NCBI GenBank assembly: GCA_037965595.1
Contig: CP150183.1
Coordinates: forward strand, 2,170,001-2,234,000
Source of the DNA: Alkalihalobacillus sp. FSL W8-0930
GTDB taxonomy: Bacteria > Bacillota > Bacilli > Bacillales > Bacillaceae_D
Reading direction: 5' to 3'
Length of the DNA: 64,000 nt
Part shown: positions 10,104 to 18,072 of the stretch, piece after piece
Position numbering within the stretch: position 1 is the stretch's first letter
How the letters are laid out: each line of letters opens with the position of its first letter
Translations under genes and position numbers: made by a program
The notes under the pieces: generated by a model
What the model saw: only the letters and a program-made list of their open reading frames with translations
The model's database searches: none
Told to the model about the DNA's origin: nothing

Positions 10104-11659
10104 ATTCGAATATCCATCCCTTGATATGATGCTTGTGCTTGCATTGGTTTAAACGCAGGTCTGTTAGGTTCTTGAGTTTCCGCTTGCCACTTTTTCCATG
10201 AAACAGATGTGAACTGATAGTCTAGCTTTTCTAGACTGTGTTTAACCATCGGCTCAAGCAATGCAACTAACGCATCTGGGCGATCGTGCTGATTTGTTAC
10301 CGTTACATGTACAATCTTTTTTTGAATGGTTACTTGAACCATTGTCTCTCTTAAACGCTCAAGTTCAAGGAAAAATAGTAAACGACAGTTCTCTGGATCA
10401 AGTGTGGCATCTTCACGCTTTTTACCTTGCCATTGAATGAGAAGATCCGTCTTCCATTCACCTAACGTTATTGGTAGGGAAAGCATCGTTTGTACAAAAG
10501 CAGGATCAGGTGACAGCGATTGAATCTGATGACCTGTAATGCTGTGAAGAACTCGCTCTGCTTGAGTGCGAATCTCAGTTGTTTGGTTCTCTCCCATTAG
10601 TTGTACAAGTACACTTTTAAAAGATGGTGGTTGGTGCACAGCAGCTGATTCATCCTGATACCCAACTAATTGAACCAGTTGAAAAAGTTGATTTGCAAAT
10701 GTCGTTTGTTTCCCATTGATCATCACTTGTGGTAACACCGTTTCTTTTACAGCTGTTTGAATGAGTGCACGTTCTATGTCAGTAGAGGGCTGTTGTATGA
10801 TTTTTGTCCAGTTTCTATGTATGGTTGCTTGCTCATTTTCAGAGAGCAACGTTTGCTTTATGAGTGATGATTCCGGTGTGACATCGGGTGGCATCCATTT
10901 AGTAAGGAATGATTCAACGGACACGTTTGGTGCTGCACCTGGCCATTGAAGCTTAGTTAAAATAGTCATCGCTGCTTGTTTAGTAACTGGGCTTGCATTT
11001 TGATCAAGAAGAGTTTTAAGAATCTGATCAACAGGAGACTGAGTAATTGGTCCATTTGTTTGATTAAGCAAGGCTTGCATCGCTTGAGATGATGAATTCA
11101 TTGGAGAGGCTGCAAGTTTTGTTTCAAGGGTAGCTAGGCCCTCCGATAGCTGGGGAGACTGAGCTAAGGTAGCTAATGATTGAAATACAACTTTTGTTAG
11201 CGGAAGCTGTTGTTGAATTATTGTACGAATGGTATCTAACCCCACTTGACGAGTTACAGTCGAATCCTTTAATAGCTGCGCCCCATCTTTTAGTTGATCT
11301 CTTGTAAATGGGGTACCAGTAAGCTTTAGTTCTTGCAGCAGTTGTTGACCTTCTTTGCTCGTTGCAAGCTTCGAAGCATTCATCCCTAACGCCTCCGCAT
11401 TTAAAGCTGTATGATCAGGTTGAACTATTTGAAGATTAGGCATGCCTTTGCCTTCTTTTACTAAGAACCAATAGGAGGACCCAGCATTCACCATCGTTTC
11501 CAGCTTGGCAACAACGGTTGTCCCTCGAATCGACAGAGCTGCTAGCTGGTCTGGATAATGCTTTAAGATCTTTCCAGAGAATAGCTGACCCGGTTTAAGC
11601 GAGAGAAGACTCTCACGATTATGAAGTAGATTTCCAATTTGTGAAACACTTTGAAGCAT
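10100..11659 (-). CDS. ylqG: YlqG, large protein with FliK-like C-terminal region
   Basis: This 519-residue protein matches YlqG by position (between rnhB and ylqH) and by general composition. The N-terminal part (residues about 20-75, GQLFSGKILKHYPDQLAALS) looks like a small beta domain. The long middle is Gln/Thr/Ser-rich and poorly conserved. The C-terminal 100 residues, from LLIQWQGKKRED to TSVSWKKW, resemble the hook-length control (FliK, Flg_hook) domain. There is no signal peptide. With ylqH downstream it mimics the FliK-FlhB pair of the flagellar length control system, though no flagellar genes are in this window. The domain call is by eye and the function is unknown. Confidence 0.8.
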   Translation of the reverse strand: MLQSVSQIGNLLHNRESLLSLKPGQLFSGKILKHYPDQLAALSIRGTTVVAKLETMVNAGSSYWFLVKEGKGMPNLQIVQPDHTALNAEALGMNASKLATSKEGQQLLQELKLTGTPFTRDQLKDGAQLLKDSTVTRQVGLDTIRTIIQQQLPLTKVVFQSLATLAQSPQLSEGLATLETKLAASPMNSSSQAMQALLNQTNGPITQSPVDQILKTLLDQNASPVTKQAAMTILTKLQWPGAAPNVSVESFLTKWMPPDVTPESSLIKQTLLSENEQATIHRNWTKIIQQPSTDIERALIQTAVKETVLPQVMINGKQTTFANQLFQLVQLVGYQDESAAVHQPPSFKSVLVQLMGENQTTEIRTQAERVLHSITGHQIQSLSPDPAFVQTMLSLPITLGEWKTDLLIQWQGKKREDATLDPENCRLLFFLELERLRETMVQVTIQKKIVHVTVTNQHDRPDALVALLEPMVKHSLEKLDYQFTSVSWKKWQAETQEPNRPAFKPMQAQASYQGMDIRI

Positions 11660-11685
11660 TACGTCTTCTCTCCTTTGTACGATCT

Positions 11686-12459
11686 TTACCCCAATAAATC
11701 CTTTACTGGCTGAAAGGACTTTCTATGTATAGGGGTAACTCCTTGTTGTCTCATTGCTTCTAAATGAGTAGGCGTCCCATACCCCGAATGAGCACTAAAC
11801 CCATACCCTGGATAGGTTTGATCCCAGCGACTCATCAATTGATCTCGAGTAACCTTTGCAAGCACTGAAGCCGCTGCAATGCTTAAACTCTTTTGATCGC
11901 CTTTGATTAATGAAGTCTGTTCTATTTCTAATGGAATGTGCATGGCGTCTACTAACAAATAGTCAGGTTTAGTTGCTAGCTGTTCAACCGCAAGCTGCAT
12001 CGCACGTTTAGAGGCTTGGTAAATATTAATCTCATCAATCGTCTCCACGTCAATTTCTTGGATTGCATAAGCAATCGCTTGTTTTTTGATTTCATCATAG
12101 AAAAACTCCCGCTGTTTCTTTGAGAGCTTCTTTGAGTCGTTTAAGCCAACTAATGAATGCTCACTCGGTAAAATAACCGCAGCAGCTACAACAGGACCAG
12201 CAATCGGGCCTCGTCCAGCCTCATCAATACCAGCAATAGCCTGATATCCTTTTTGCAAAAGGTCGCGTTCATACGCTTGAATTTCTTCGTGTTGTAAAAG
12301 AGCTTGCTTATGCTTTTCTTGCTTGCGTCTTACCTGTTCAATTATCTGTTGAACTCCCTTACGCTTGTCTTCTTTAAGGATTTCCAGGTATTCTTCAAGC
12401 TCTGCATGGGGTGCCGTTTCTAATCGTTTTTTTATATTTGATATGGATTCATTTAGCAT
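11686..12459 (-). CDS. rnhB: Ribonuclease HII
   Basis: RNase HII removes ribonucleotides from RNA-DNA hybrids and misincorporated ribonucleotides from DNA. The catalytic core begins with AGIDEAGRGPIAGPVVAAAV (Asp-Glu pair), followed by LNDSKKLSKKQRE, DAMHIPLEI and SIAAASVLAKVTRDQ, then the GYGFSAHSGYGTPTHLEA block. A helical extension of about 70 residues precedes the core, as in B. subtilis RnhB (about 255 residues). It lies between rbgA and ylqG in the conserved order. Confidence 0.96.
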   Translation of the reverse strand: MLNESISNIKKRLETAPHAELEEYLEILKEDKRKGVQQIIEQVRRKQEKHKQALLQHEEIQAYERDLLQKGYQAIAGIDEAGRGPIAGPVVAAAVILPSEHSLVGLNDSKKLSKKQREFFYDEIKKQAIAYAIQEIDVETIDEINIYQASKRAMQLAVEQLATKPDYLLVDAMHIPLEIEQTSLIKGDQKSLSIAAASVLAKVTRDQLMSRWDQTYPGYGFSAHSGYGTPTHLEAMRQQGVTPIHRKSFQPVKDLLG

Positions 12460-12504
12460 ACTGTCTCTCCCACTTTATCGTCTCTATCTATGATATTGTA
12501 AAGG

Positions 12505-12542
12505 GAAAAACCGCTTAAAGAGCTTTCTCCTTAAACGGTTTT
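12505..12542 (-). terminator. Rho-independent terminator overlapping the rbgA stop
   Basis: Read on the minus strand, AAAACCGTTTAAGGAG pairs with CTCTTTAAGCGGTTTT (two G-U pairs) around an AAAG loop, followed by a run of T. The rbgA stop codon lies inside the left arm. It separates lepB-rbgA from rnhB. Confidence 0.8.
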
Positions 12543-13397
12543 CACTTCTATGTCTGATGGTTTTTCAAGTGTAACGGCTCCAATTGTTCCAGCACGAAGC
12601 TCTCTCAGAACCGTTTCTGCCGTCTTATCATAGTCAATGTATCCACGCTTTTGAAGGAATCCGCGTTTCTCTCCAATTAAATCAAACAACTCTACATTAT
12701 CCTCAGGCAGCTCGTCCACTTTATAACGCGCTTGGATTAATGTTGGATATTCCTTTTTTAAATAAGTCAGTACAAACAATGCAATGTCTTGAAAATCAAG
12801 GAGCTCATCTTTGATCGCACCGGTGGCAGCTAAACGATAGCCAGTCCCTTGATCCTCAAACTTAGGCCATAAAATCCCTGGTGTGTCCAGCAACTCTAGA
12901 GATGTGCCAATTTTGATCCATTGTTGCTTCTTTGTAATACCCGGACGGTCTCCTACATTTGCGGTTCGTTTAGACGCAAGACGGTTGATTAATGTAGATT
13001 TTCCAACGTTTGGAATACCGAGTATCACCACACGAATGGCTCGTGGTTTCATTCCTTTAGATTCCCATTTATCAAACAATGGCTTAGCAAGTTCCTTACA
13101 AGCCGCTTCAATTCGTTCCGTACCTTGCCCATTTTGTGAGTTAATAGAGATAACAGAGGCTCCATTTCCCTTAAAATATGAAGTCCATGCTTTTGTCACA
13201 GCAGGATCAGCTAGATCGGTTTTATTTAAGAGGATTAAGCGAGGTTTTCCTTCTGCTAATTCATCAATCACCGGGTTTCTAGATGAAAGCGGGGCACGAG
13301 CATCTAATAACTCGATAACCACATCAATGTATTTTAGTTTTTCCGTAACTTCCCGACGAGCCTTCGCCATGTGGCCAGGGTACCATTGTATTGTCAT
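12531..13397 (-). CDS. rbgA: Ribosome biogenesis GTPase RbgA (YlqF)
   Basis: RbgA is a circularly permuted GTPase needed for late assembly of the 50S subunit. Motif order is permuted as expected: G4 (LLNKTDLAD) comes first, G1 (LGIPNVGKSTLINRL) in the middle, then G3 (DTPGIL). The N-terminal IQWYPGHMAKARREV is characteristic, including the histidine region. The 288 residues fit the usual length near 282. It begins eight bases after lepB and ends in its own terminator. B. subtilis has it directly beside rplS; here lepB and about 15 kb of accessory DNA lie between. Confidence 0.96.
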   Translation of the reverse strand: MTIQWYPGHMAKARREVTEKLKYIDVVIELLDARAPLSSRNPVIDELAEGKPRLILLNKTDLADPAVTKAWTSYFKGNGASVISINSQNGQGTERIEAACKELAKPLFDKWESKGMKPRAIRVVILGIPNVGKSTLINRLASKRTANVGDRPGITKKQQWIKIGTSLELLDTPGILWPKFEDQGTGYRLAATGAIKDELLDFQDIALFVLTYLKKEYPTLIQARYKVDELPEDNVELFDLIGEKRGFLQKRGYIDYDKTAETVLRELRAGTIGAVTLEKPSDIEVKTV

Positions 13398-13405
13398 GTA
13401 AACAC

Positions 13406-13963
13406 CTACTCAGTCATTTTAATATTGCGGATTGGCCAGAACGTAAGACTCGCTCCACCAATCATATCTTCTTTATGAATAGCCCCAATGTCGCGGCTAT
13501 CCTTACTTCGTCTACGATTATCTCCCATTACAAAGTAGGAATCGTCCGGTACAACTGAGCCAAGTGAATGCGGTAGCTCTTCTAACGTAAAGTCACCAGT
13601 CAAAATTTCTCCTTCGTAATGCTGTTTCATCTCATCAAGAAATGGTTCAGCAACAGGTTCTTGATTAACATAAAGGGTATCATCCCTATATTCAATCTCT
13701 TCTCCTGGCAACCCAATGACTCGTTTAATATAATCATTTCCTCCAGGAGCATGAAAAACCATAATATCAAATCGCTCTGGTTCACTCAGCTGTAACCCAA
13801 TTTTATTGACAATCAATTTATCTTCCGGCTCAAGCGTTGGTTGCATGGATTCTCCATCAACAACAACAGATGCAAACATGAAGGTTCGGATCACAAATGC
13901 TAGTATGAGTGCAATCGCAATGGCTTTTACCCATTCCCAAGACTCTGATCGTTTTTTTTCCAT
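13406..13963 (-). CDS. lepB: Type I signal peptidase (SipT/LepB family)
   Basis: Signal peptidase I removes signal peptides from exported proteins at the outer face of the membrane. One N-terminal membrane segment (about residues 11-33) is followed by the catalytic serine in GESMQPTL (Ser39) and the general-base lysine in YIKRVIGLPG (Lys80), then the GDNRRRSKDSRDIG box. I take the ATG at 13963 as start because GGAGG lies eight bases upstream; a TTG five codons earlier is that ribosome site itself. The 185-residue length fits the Gram-positive single-span class. Confidence 0.96.
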   Translation of the reverse strand: MEKKRSESWEWVKAIAIALILAFVIRTFMFASVVVDGESMQPTLEPEDKLIVNKIGLQLSEPERFDIMVFHAPGGNDYIKRVIGLPGEEIEYRDDTLYVNQEPVAEPFLDEMKQHYEGEILTGDFTLEELPHSLGSVVPDDSYFVMGDNRRRSKDSRDIGAIHKEDMIGGASLTFWPIRNIKMTE

Positions 13964-14074
13964 GGACAGAACCTCCAACGGGCACTAGACTTTCGTATAC
14001 AGTCTTAATAGTCTTATTTTATCATATTCACCCTTTGAATAGTAATGACGAGTCTAAACCAATTTAATTTAGAC

Positions 14075-14107
14075 AAAAAAGAAGCGTAGGCACTGCCTAG
14101 CTTCTTG
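14075..14107 (-). terminator. Terminator after manA
   Basis: On the minus strand AAGAAGC-TAGGC pairs with GCCTA and, after a one-base bulge, GCTTCTT, followed by six T. It lies six bases beyond the manA stop and closes the sugar operon. Confidence 0.85.
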
Positions 14108-14112
14108 ATCTA

Positions 14113-15072
14113 TTACGTATGAGAAACCATACATTCCAATTGACCATGTATAGAATATGTTGTGATTCCACTCGGAAGGATAAAGTGTTGCCCTTTCCTA
14201 ATTGGATATTCCACATCTTCTACTTTTAATAAGCCCTCGCCGTCAATGACACTTACTTGCAAGAAGTTAGCAGTTAATGAAAGAGTTGCGTCACCACTGA
14301 GCTTCCAATGATAAACGGTAAAATACGGATCTTCTACTAGCTTTGTTTCTGTTAAGTCCTGAACGGTTTTCTCTTGTTTCGTATATGTAGCATCTTGATG
14401 AGGTACTGTCGTTACTTCAATCGAGCGGTCCACGTGTAACTCTCGTTTGTTCCCATTTGCATCCGTACGCTCATAATCGTACACTCGGTACGTAATGTCT
14501 GAGCTCTGTTGCGTTTCCAAAATGACGATACCTGCACCAATCGCATGAATGGTTCCACTTGGCACATGAACAAAATCTCCTGCTTGCACCTTCACTCGTC
14601 TAAGCAGCTTGTCCCATTCTTTTGATTCCATTAATTGAGTCAGTTCCTCTTCACTTTGTGCATGATGACCAAGTATTAACTCCGAATCTTCTTCAGCACT
14701 CACTACATACCAGCATTCCGTTTTTCCGTATGGTACACCTTCAACATTTCTTGCAAACTCATCATTTGGATGAACTTGTACAGATAAATCCTCGGCAGCA
14801 TCTAAAAGCTTAATTAAAAGTGGATATTCTTCCGTACTGCTGACTGGTTTATTAAAAATTTCCCCTTCGTTTTCCCATAAATCCTTTAGTGATTTCCCTG
14901 CATATGTTCCATTTTCTACGACACTTACGCCATGTGGATGAGCTGAGATCACCCAGGCCTCACCTGTATGCTCTGATGGGATCGTGTATCCAAATTCTGT
15001 TTGAAGCTTTGTTCCGCCCCAAATTCGCTCTTGTAATACAGGCTTTAAAAATAATGGTTCATGTACAGTCAT
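14113..15072 (-). CDS. manA: Mannose-6-phosphate isomerase, class I
   Basis: ManA interconverts mannose 6-phosphate and fructose 6-phosphate in the cytoplasm. The N-terminal PLFLKPVLQERIWGGTKLQ, the zinc-site block SVQVHPNDEFA, the ECWYVVSAEEDSELILGHH stretch and DFVHVPSGTIHAIG are typical of the short Bacillus ManA/Pmi group (about 315 residues; here 319). It is the last gene of the PTS and mannosidase locus. There it would feed mannose 6-phosphate released from the imported mannoside into glycolysis. Confidence 0.96.
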   Translation of the reverse strand: MTVHEPLFLKPVLQERIWGGTKLQTEFGYTIPSEHTGEAWVISAHPHGVSVVENGTYAGKSLKDLWENEGEIFNKPVSSTEEYPLLIKLLDAAEDLSVQVHPNDEFARNVEGVPYGKTECWYVVSAEEDSELILGHHAQSEEELTQLMESKEWDKLLRRVKVQAGDFVHVPSGTIHAIGAGIVILETQQSSDITYRVYDYERTDANGNKRELHVDRSIEVTTVPHQDATYTKQEKTVQDLTETKLVEDPYFTVYHWKLSGDATLSLTANFLQVSVIDGEGLLKVEDVEYPIRKGQHFILPSGITTYSIHGQLECMVSHT

Positions 15073-15088
15073 AATGATCCTCCAAATT

Positions 15089-15961
15089 TTATTCGTTCGT
15101 ATGCTCGTTTTGAGCTCTTTTCGCTAACATTAAAGCACCGGTTATTCCAGCCTGATCACCAAGTCCTGGTCTTACAATATAATCCTTTAGCTCAGGTAGC
15201 GCGATATACTCTGCAAGCATCTCCGGTAAATGCTTTCTAATCGCTTTAAACACGGCCTCTTGATGACTGACTCCACCGCCAAGAATGATTTTTTTAGGAG
15301 AAAGAATGAGGATGTATTGCATCATTGCCTGAGCAAGATAATAGCCTTCTAGCTCCCAAACTTCCTCTTTATTCGTTAATTCACTACCTTTTTGCCCCCA
15401 GCGTTTTTCAATGGCTGGGCCTGCTGCTAGTCCTTCAAGACAATCGTTATGGTAAGGGCAGACTCCTTCAAACGAATCACTAGGGTGTTTACGTACAAGA
15501 ATATGTCCCATTTCAGGGTGTGACAAGCCTTGAAGCAGGTTTCCTTGCACCACTGCTCCTGCTCCAATACCTGTTCCTACTGTAATGTACAGGCAGCTAT
15601 CAAGCCCTTTTGCAGCACCTAACATCGCTTCGCCGAGCGCAGCTGCATTAACATCTGTGTTAAAGCCGATTGGGATAGGAAACTCTTTTTTTAGTTCTTG
15701 CACGATTGGATAGTTCTTCCAAGCGGTTTTAGGTGTAGATGTGATGCTACCGTAGCTCGGACTATTTTGATCAATATCGATCGGGCCAAATGAGCCGACA
15801 CCCATCGCCGTCACTTGATTTTTTTTGAAAAATGCAATGACTTCTTTCATCGTTTCAGATGGAATGGTTGTTGGAATCGTTACTTTATCAACGATGTTCC
15901 CCGTCTCATCCCCAACTGCACAAACAAACTTTGTACCTCCAGCTTCAATTGCTGCTAGCAT
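15089..15961 (-). CDS. ROK-family sugar kinase (fructokinase type, GmuE-like)
   Basis: ROK kinases phosphorylate free hexoses at C6. The N-terminal AAIEAGGTKFVCAVG is the ATP-binding loop. GVGSFGPIDI and the ROK signature NTDVNAAALGEAMLGAAKG follow, then TVGTGIGAGAV. The zinc-binding cluster His-Pro-Glu-Met-Gly-His with downstream cysteines (GVCPYHNDCLEG) is present. At 290 residues it resembles B. subtilis YdhR/GmuE, a fructokinase in a glucomannan operon. It lies 16 bases before manA. It may phosphorylate free mannose or fructose released by the mannosidase; the exact sugar cannot be told from the sequence. Confidence 0.9.
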   Translation of the reverse strand: MLAAIEAGGTKFVCAVGDETGNIVDKVTIPTTIPSETMKEVIAFFKKNQVTAMGVGSFGPIDIDQNSPSYGSITSTPKTAWKNYPIVQELKKEFPIPIGFNTDVNAAALGEAMLGAAKGLDSCLYITVGTGIGAGAVVQGNLLQGLSHPEMGHILVRKHPSDSFEGVCPYHNDCLEGLAAGPAIEKRWGQKGSELTNKEEVWELEGYYLAQAMMQYILILSPKKIILGGGVSHQEAVFKAIRKHLPEMLAEYIALPELKDYIVRPGLGDQAGITGALMLAKRAQNEHTNE

Positions 15962-15991
15962 GAACTCTCCCCCACTCTTTAAATAACTCGT

Positions 15992-17914
15992 TTATTCATA
16001 GATCAGCTTTGCCCGTAGCATAAACTCCGTAAAGCTTTTAGCTGAGCAAAGGACATCTGATAGGTTTTCTCTAATGATTTCAACAATAAAATCATAAATG
16101 CCCATGGCCTCTTCATAATCTTCTTTACTAATAGCTAGTAAAAAAATTAATCGAGTAGTCTGTCCATTGTCCCATTCCACTGGTGTTTCTGAAATCGCAA
16201 TACCAATTTGAGTGCGAAGCGATAGCAAATTAAGTGGGTGAGGAATAGCAACACCCTCACCAATTAACGTTGAACCTAGCTCTTCTCGTTTAAAGATCGC
16301 TTCTGTAAACTCATTTTGATTTAGAATGACTTTTTCATTTGCCATAGCTTCAGTAAGGACTCGAATGGCTTCTTCCTTGGTTTTGAATGATCGTTTAAAA
16401 AACAATGCTGATGAAAAATATTTAGACAACAGTTCTTGTGTATCACTTAGCTCTTGAGTGATCCTCGTATCTAATTCAATCATTTCTTTTTTTGAGGGTA
16501 GTGTCTCGATTTTGAAAATCGGTTTATTCTTCTCTTCAATTTTCACAGAAGTAATGACTACATCTTCCTCAATGTAAGATAACGTATGATATTTTTGAGC
16601 AGAGATCGTCTTAGTTATAAATAGATGAGGAATCGCACGCTTAATAATAGATTCAATCATTCGTGCAGTTCCAAACCCTGATCCACACACAATTAAACAA
16701 GAGTTATGACGTTCATATTTTACTTGATAATTGCGTTCTAGTGAAGCACCAATATGGAGAGCTAAGTAAGCGACTTCCCCTAAATTGATATCGTAGGAAA
16801 ACTCTTCTTTAATAGAGCGAACCGCATACAAGGTTACTTCGTACGCAAGTGGGAAGTATTTTTTAATATGTTCTTCCATTGGGTTCCTAACTCTAATATT
16901 GTTTTCCGCGCGGTACAGCATCGATTGGATGTGACTTTTTAAATCATGCTTCAGTTGCTCGTCTTCTGTCAGATCGTAATAATAGTTTTCATTGATTTTA
17001 CTTAAAAACGCGTCAATATAGGCAATTAATAAGCTTTGTGAAGATTGATCAGGTACATTCTTACTAATGACTTTACTTTTTAACTGAACAAATAGATAAG
17101 AAGTTTCCGCTTCGGATAATGTCATTGAAAAAAGATTCTCTACTATTGTGACCAGTGGATCCATAACTTGCTTTAACTCAAAAGAAATGTGTGGCCGGTC
17201 ATTACTAGTCTCTATATAAAATTGGTTCGCCATGCGATCCGCCATAATGACAAGATAATAAATAAAGTTATTTAAATTCTCATCTGAAAAATATAAATGA
17301 GCACTATGAAATAAAGGAGGTAGCTTCTTTTGAAGACTGTCTACATCCTTGTTCTGCTTTTTCCAAACAAAATACGTTTCAATTTGAGTATAGTCAATAT
17401 GATTATCAATTAATGAGAAAAGAATCTCGCGTTTTTGTATTTCTCCTCCTTCTATAAAGATGCCTTTACCGACCTTTGAATGCAGGGTTAACTCGTTTTT
17501 CTGGATATACGAACGTACGCCATTCAGCTCAGAGCTCAGTGTTGTCCGGCTGACAAAAAGTCTTTCTGCCAGCTCTTCTAAACTAATGAAGTCCTTTTCA
17601 TACAATAAGCTATAAATACATTGCTTCATTCGACCTTCCTTTGAATGAATGTCAAAGTATAAAGGGGATGATGAAGTTCCTTGTTTAAAATGTTGAAACG
17701 TCTCTTGTTCTGTAACCTCAAAATAAAACCCTTTGCCACGTAAATTCTTAATAAGAAAACCATGCTGCCGGCAGACTTCGTTCATTTCCTTAATTTCTTT
17801 TCGAATGGTACGGTCAGAAACAGATAGACACTCTGCCATTTGTTCGCTACTTAGAGTTGCTTCGTTTTTTTCTATAAGGGTAAACAGTTTGTTTTTGCGG
17901 TGATCAGTAAACAT
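15992..17914 (-). CDS. PRD-domain transcriptional regulator with EIIB and EIIA domains (MtlR/ManR type)
   Basis: This is a PTS-controlled activator. Two N-terminal winged-helix regions (about residues 5-60 and 80-135; first contains LSSEQMAECLSVSDRTIRKE) are followed by two PTS regulation domains with conserved histidines (LHIGASLER in the second). An EIIB-like domain has the SCLIVCGSGFGTA loop, and a C-terminal EIIA(Fru)-like domain has GVAIPHPLN. I place the start at 17914 because GGAGAGGAG lies just upstream; a GTG eight codons earlier has no site. The order HTH-PRD-PRD-EIIB-EIIA fits MtlR/ManR activators rather than BglG-type RNA-binding antiterminators. It most likely controls the adjacent PTS operon. 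Confidence 0.93.
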   Translation of the reverse strand: MFTDHRKNKLFTLIEKNEATLSSEQMAECLSVSDRTIRKEIKEMNEVCRQHGFLIKNLRGKGFYFEVTEQETFQHFKQGTSSSPLYFDIHSKEGRMKQCIYSLLYEKDFISLEELAERLFVSRTTLSSELNGVRSYIQKNELTLHSKVGKGIFIEGGEIQKREILFSLIDNHIDYTQIETYFVWKKQNKDVDSLQKKLPPLFHSAHLYFSDENLNNFIYYLVIMADRMANQFYIETSNDRPHISFELKQVMDPLVTIVENLFSMTLSEAETSYLFVQLKSKVISKNVPDQSSQSLLIAYIDAFLSKINENYYYDLTEDEQLKHDLKSHIQSMLYRAENNIRVRNPMEEHIKKYFPLAYEVTLYAVRSIKEEFSYDINLGEVAYLALHIGASLERNYQVKYERHNSCLIVCGSGFGTARMIESIIKRAIPHLFITKTISAQKYHTLSYIEEDVVITSVKIEEKNKPIFKIETLPSKKEMIELDTRITQELSDTQELLSKYFSSALFFKRSFKTKEEAIRVLTEAMANEKVILNQNEFTEAIFKREELGSTLIGEGVAIPHPLNLLSLRTQIGIAISETPVEWDNGQTTRLIFLLAISKEDYEEAMGIYDFIVEIIRENLSDVLCSAKSFTEFMLRAKLIYE

Positions 17915-18032
17915 TGGACTCTCCTCTCCATGATGCACGATCTTTGTTGTCTTCCTTAGAGATCCGTCTCACAACGTTTAAACCATACCTAAAACCATTG
18001 CCTTATAGGGGCTTATTCTTTATGAAAGAATG

Positions 18033-18059
18033 TCCACCTACTTAAACAAAGTAGGTGGA
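18033..18059. repeat. Intercistronic perfect hairpin in the PTS operon
   Basis: TCCACCTACTT (18033-18043) and its exact complement AAGTAGGTGGA (18049-18059) flank a five-base loop. It lies between the mannosidase stop and the regulator gene. No T-run follows on the minus strand, so it looks more like an mRNA stability or attenuation element than a full terminator. Confidence 0.7.
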
Positions 18060-18072
18060 ACCTAGGAATTAC

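Noticed and set aside
12883-13401. 172-residue plus-strand frame inside rbgA
   Set aside because: Antisense shadow of a well-conserved GTPase gene.
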